A stretch of DNA of 64,000 nucleotides from Elusimicrobiota bacterium. Lineage in GTDB: Bacteria > Elusimicrobiota > Endomicrobiia > Endomicrobiales > Endomicrobiaceae. Location: the NCBI GenBank assembly GCA_017528425.1, contig JAFXOV010000015.1, positions 62,001 through 126,000 on the forward strand, written 5' to 3'. Below the pieces are notes generated by a model that did no database searches, was not told the DNA's origin, and saw only the letters and a program-made list of their open reading frames with translations. A program made the position numbers and the translations under genes. Positions 63,821-64,000 of the stretch are shown here, in pieces; the stretch's first letter is position 1, and each line of letters starts with the position of its first letter.

Positions 63821-64000
63821 ATGAAAAAAACAGCATTATTAATATTGTTTATTCTCTTTTGCAGTACAAATGTTTTCGCATTGGAAAAGGATACTTTATA
63901 CAAGTATGCTAAATTAGATCTTTGCTTATCTGCAGGCTCAACGGAAACTTACGATAAAGAAGGCGATGAAAGAGGTATGGTAAGCATCGGCTTTATGGCA
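63821..64000 (+). CDS. Exported protein, N-terminal 60 residues only
   Basis: The gene starts one base after the SemiSWEET stop and runs off the right edge. It begins with a signal peptide (MKKTALLILFILFCSTNVFA) cut before LEKD. The visible mature part (YKYAKLDLCLSAGSTETY) looks like the first strands of a beta-rich protein, maybe an outer-membrane barrel. No more can be said. Confidence 0.6.
   Translation, partial: MKKTALLILFILFCSTNVFALEKDTLYKYAKLDLCLSAGSTETYDKEGDERGMVSIGFMA

Overview
The window is a stretch of a low-GC (about one third G+C by eye), Gram-negative, anaerobic bacterial chromosome. Diderm evidence: an LptD-type LPS assembly protein, several lipoproteins and an OmpA-like protein. 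Anaerobe evidence: HydF, the maturation GTPase of [FeFe]-hydrogenase, and a flavodoxin/ferredoxin fusion. Meso-diaminopimelate dehydrogenase points to DAP-type peptidoglycan. A giant exported protein (52464-58262) resembles, from memory, large proteins of Elusimicrobiota and Omnitrophota, so an Endomicrobium-like elusimicrobial gut bacterium is my best guess. That assignment is inference, not proof.

Layout. 1-8753: a partial polyamine gene (nspC), yqeY, an ArsB/NhaD-type ion transporter, an M49-like metallopeptidase, a glycosyltransferase, a WG-repeat protein, guaB and ddh. 8935-20466: an accessory region with a glycosyltransferase, a PIG-L deacetylase, an SDR oxidoreductase, four unrecognised membrane or exported proteins, a 1369-residue DUF4011/helicase/nuclease protein and two tandem ATP-grasp proteins. 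20553-25977: mscL, then a compact housekeeping operon gmk-rpoZ-coaC-coaB-udg-priA. 26028-30128: a Sel1-type lipoprotein, a small beta-barrel candidate, hydF and a TPR membrane protein. 30281-38110: a sugar ABC importer without its ATPase, then HAD-RF-like-nadE-radC-purF-like with overlapping or tightly spaced genes. 38153-44575: tRNA-Ala, then the whole F-type ATP synthase operon atpBEFHAGDC, broken between atpG and atpD by a repeat cassette. 44572-46740: a repeat lipoprotein gene cut by one in-frame stop, then yebC and ruvC. 47228-52285 (minus): accD-folC-ROK kinase-lptD. 52464-64000: the giant protein, an NlpC/P60 protein, an OmpA-like protein, mnmG, a flavodoxin/ferredoxin, a SemiSWEET and a truncated exported protein.

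How the genes work together. IMP dehydrogenase and guanylate kinase make guanine nucleotides; NadE, CoaB and CoaC make cofactors; AccD and FolC serve lipid and folate metabolism. The sugar importer, ROK kinase and SemiSWEET fit a sugar fermenter that makes hydrogen. The F-ATPase couples ion gradients to ATP.

Most notable. (1) Two neighbouring enzymes normally driven by glutamine, NadE and a PurF paralogue, both have Ser where the glutaminase Cys nucleophile should be, which suggests direct ammonia use or changed function. (2) Intergenic spaces hold a family of long imperfect palindromes whose tip is conserved while the arms differ, mixed with REP-like hairpin units. (3) The giant exported protein has an N-terminal domain suggestive of the ChaN/TIKI fold. 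(4) A repeat lipoprotein gene carries one in-frame TAA. (5) The ATP synthase has a very short delta subunit and an atypical c-subunit ion site. No CRISPR array, insertion sequence, prophage or rRNA was seen.
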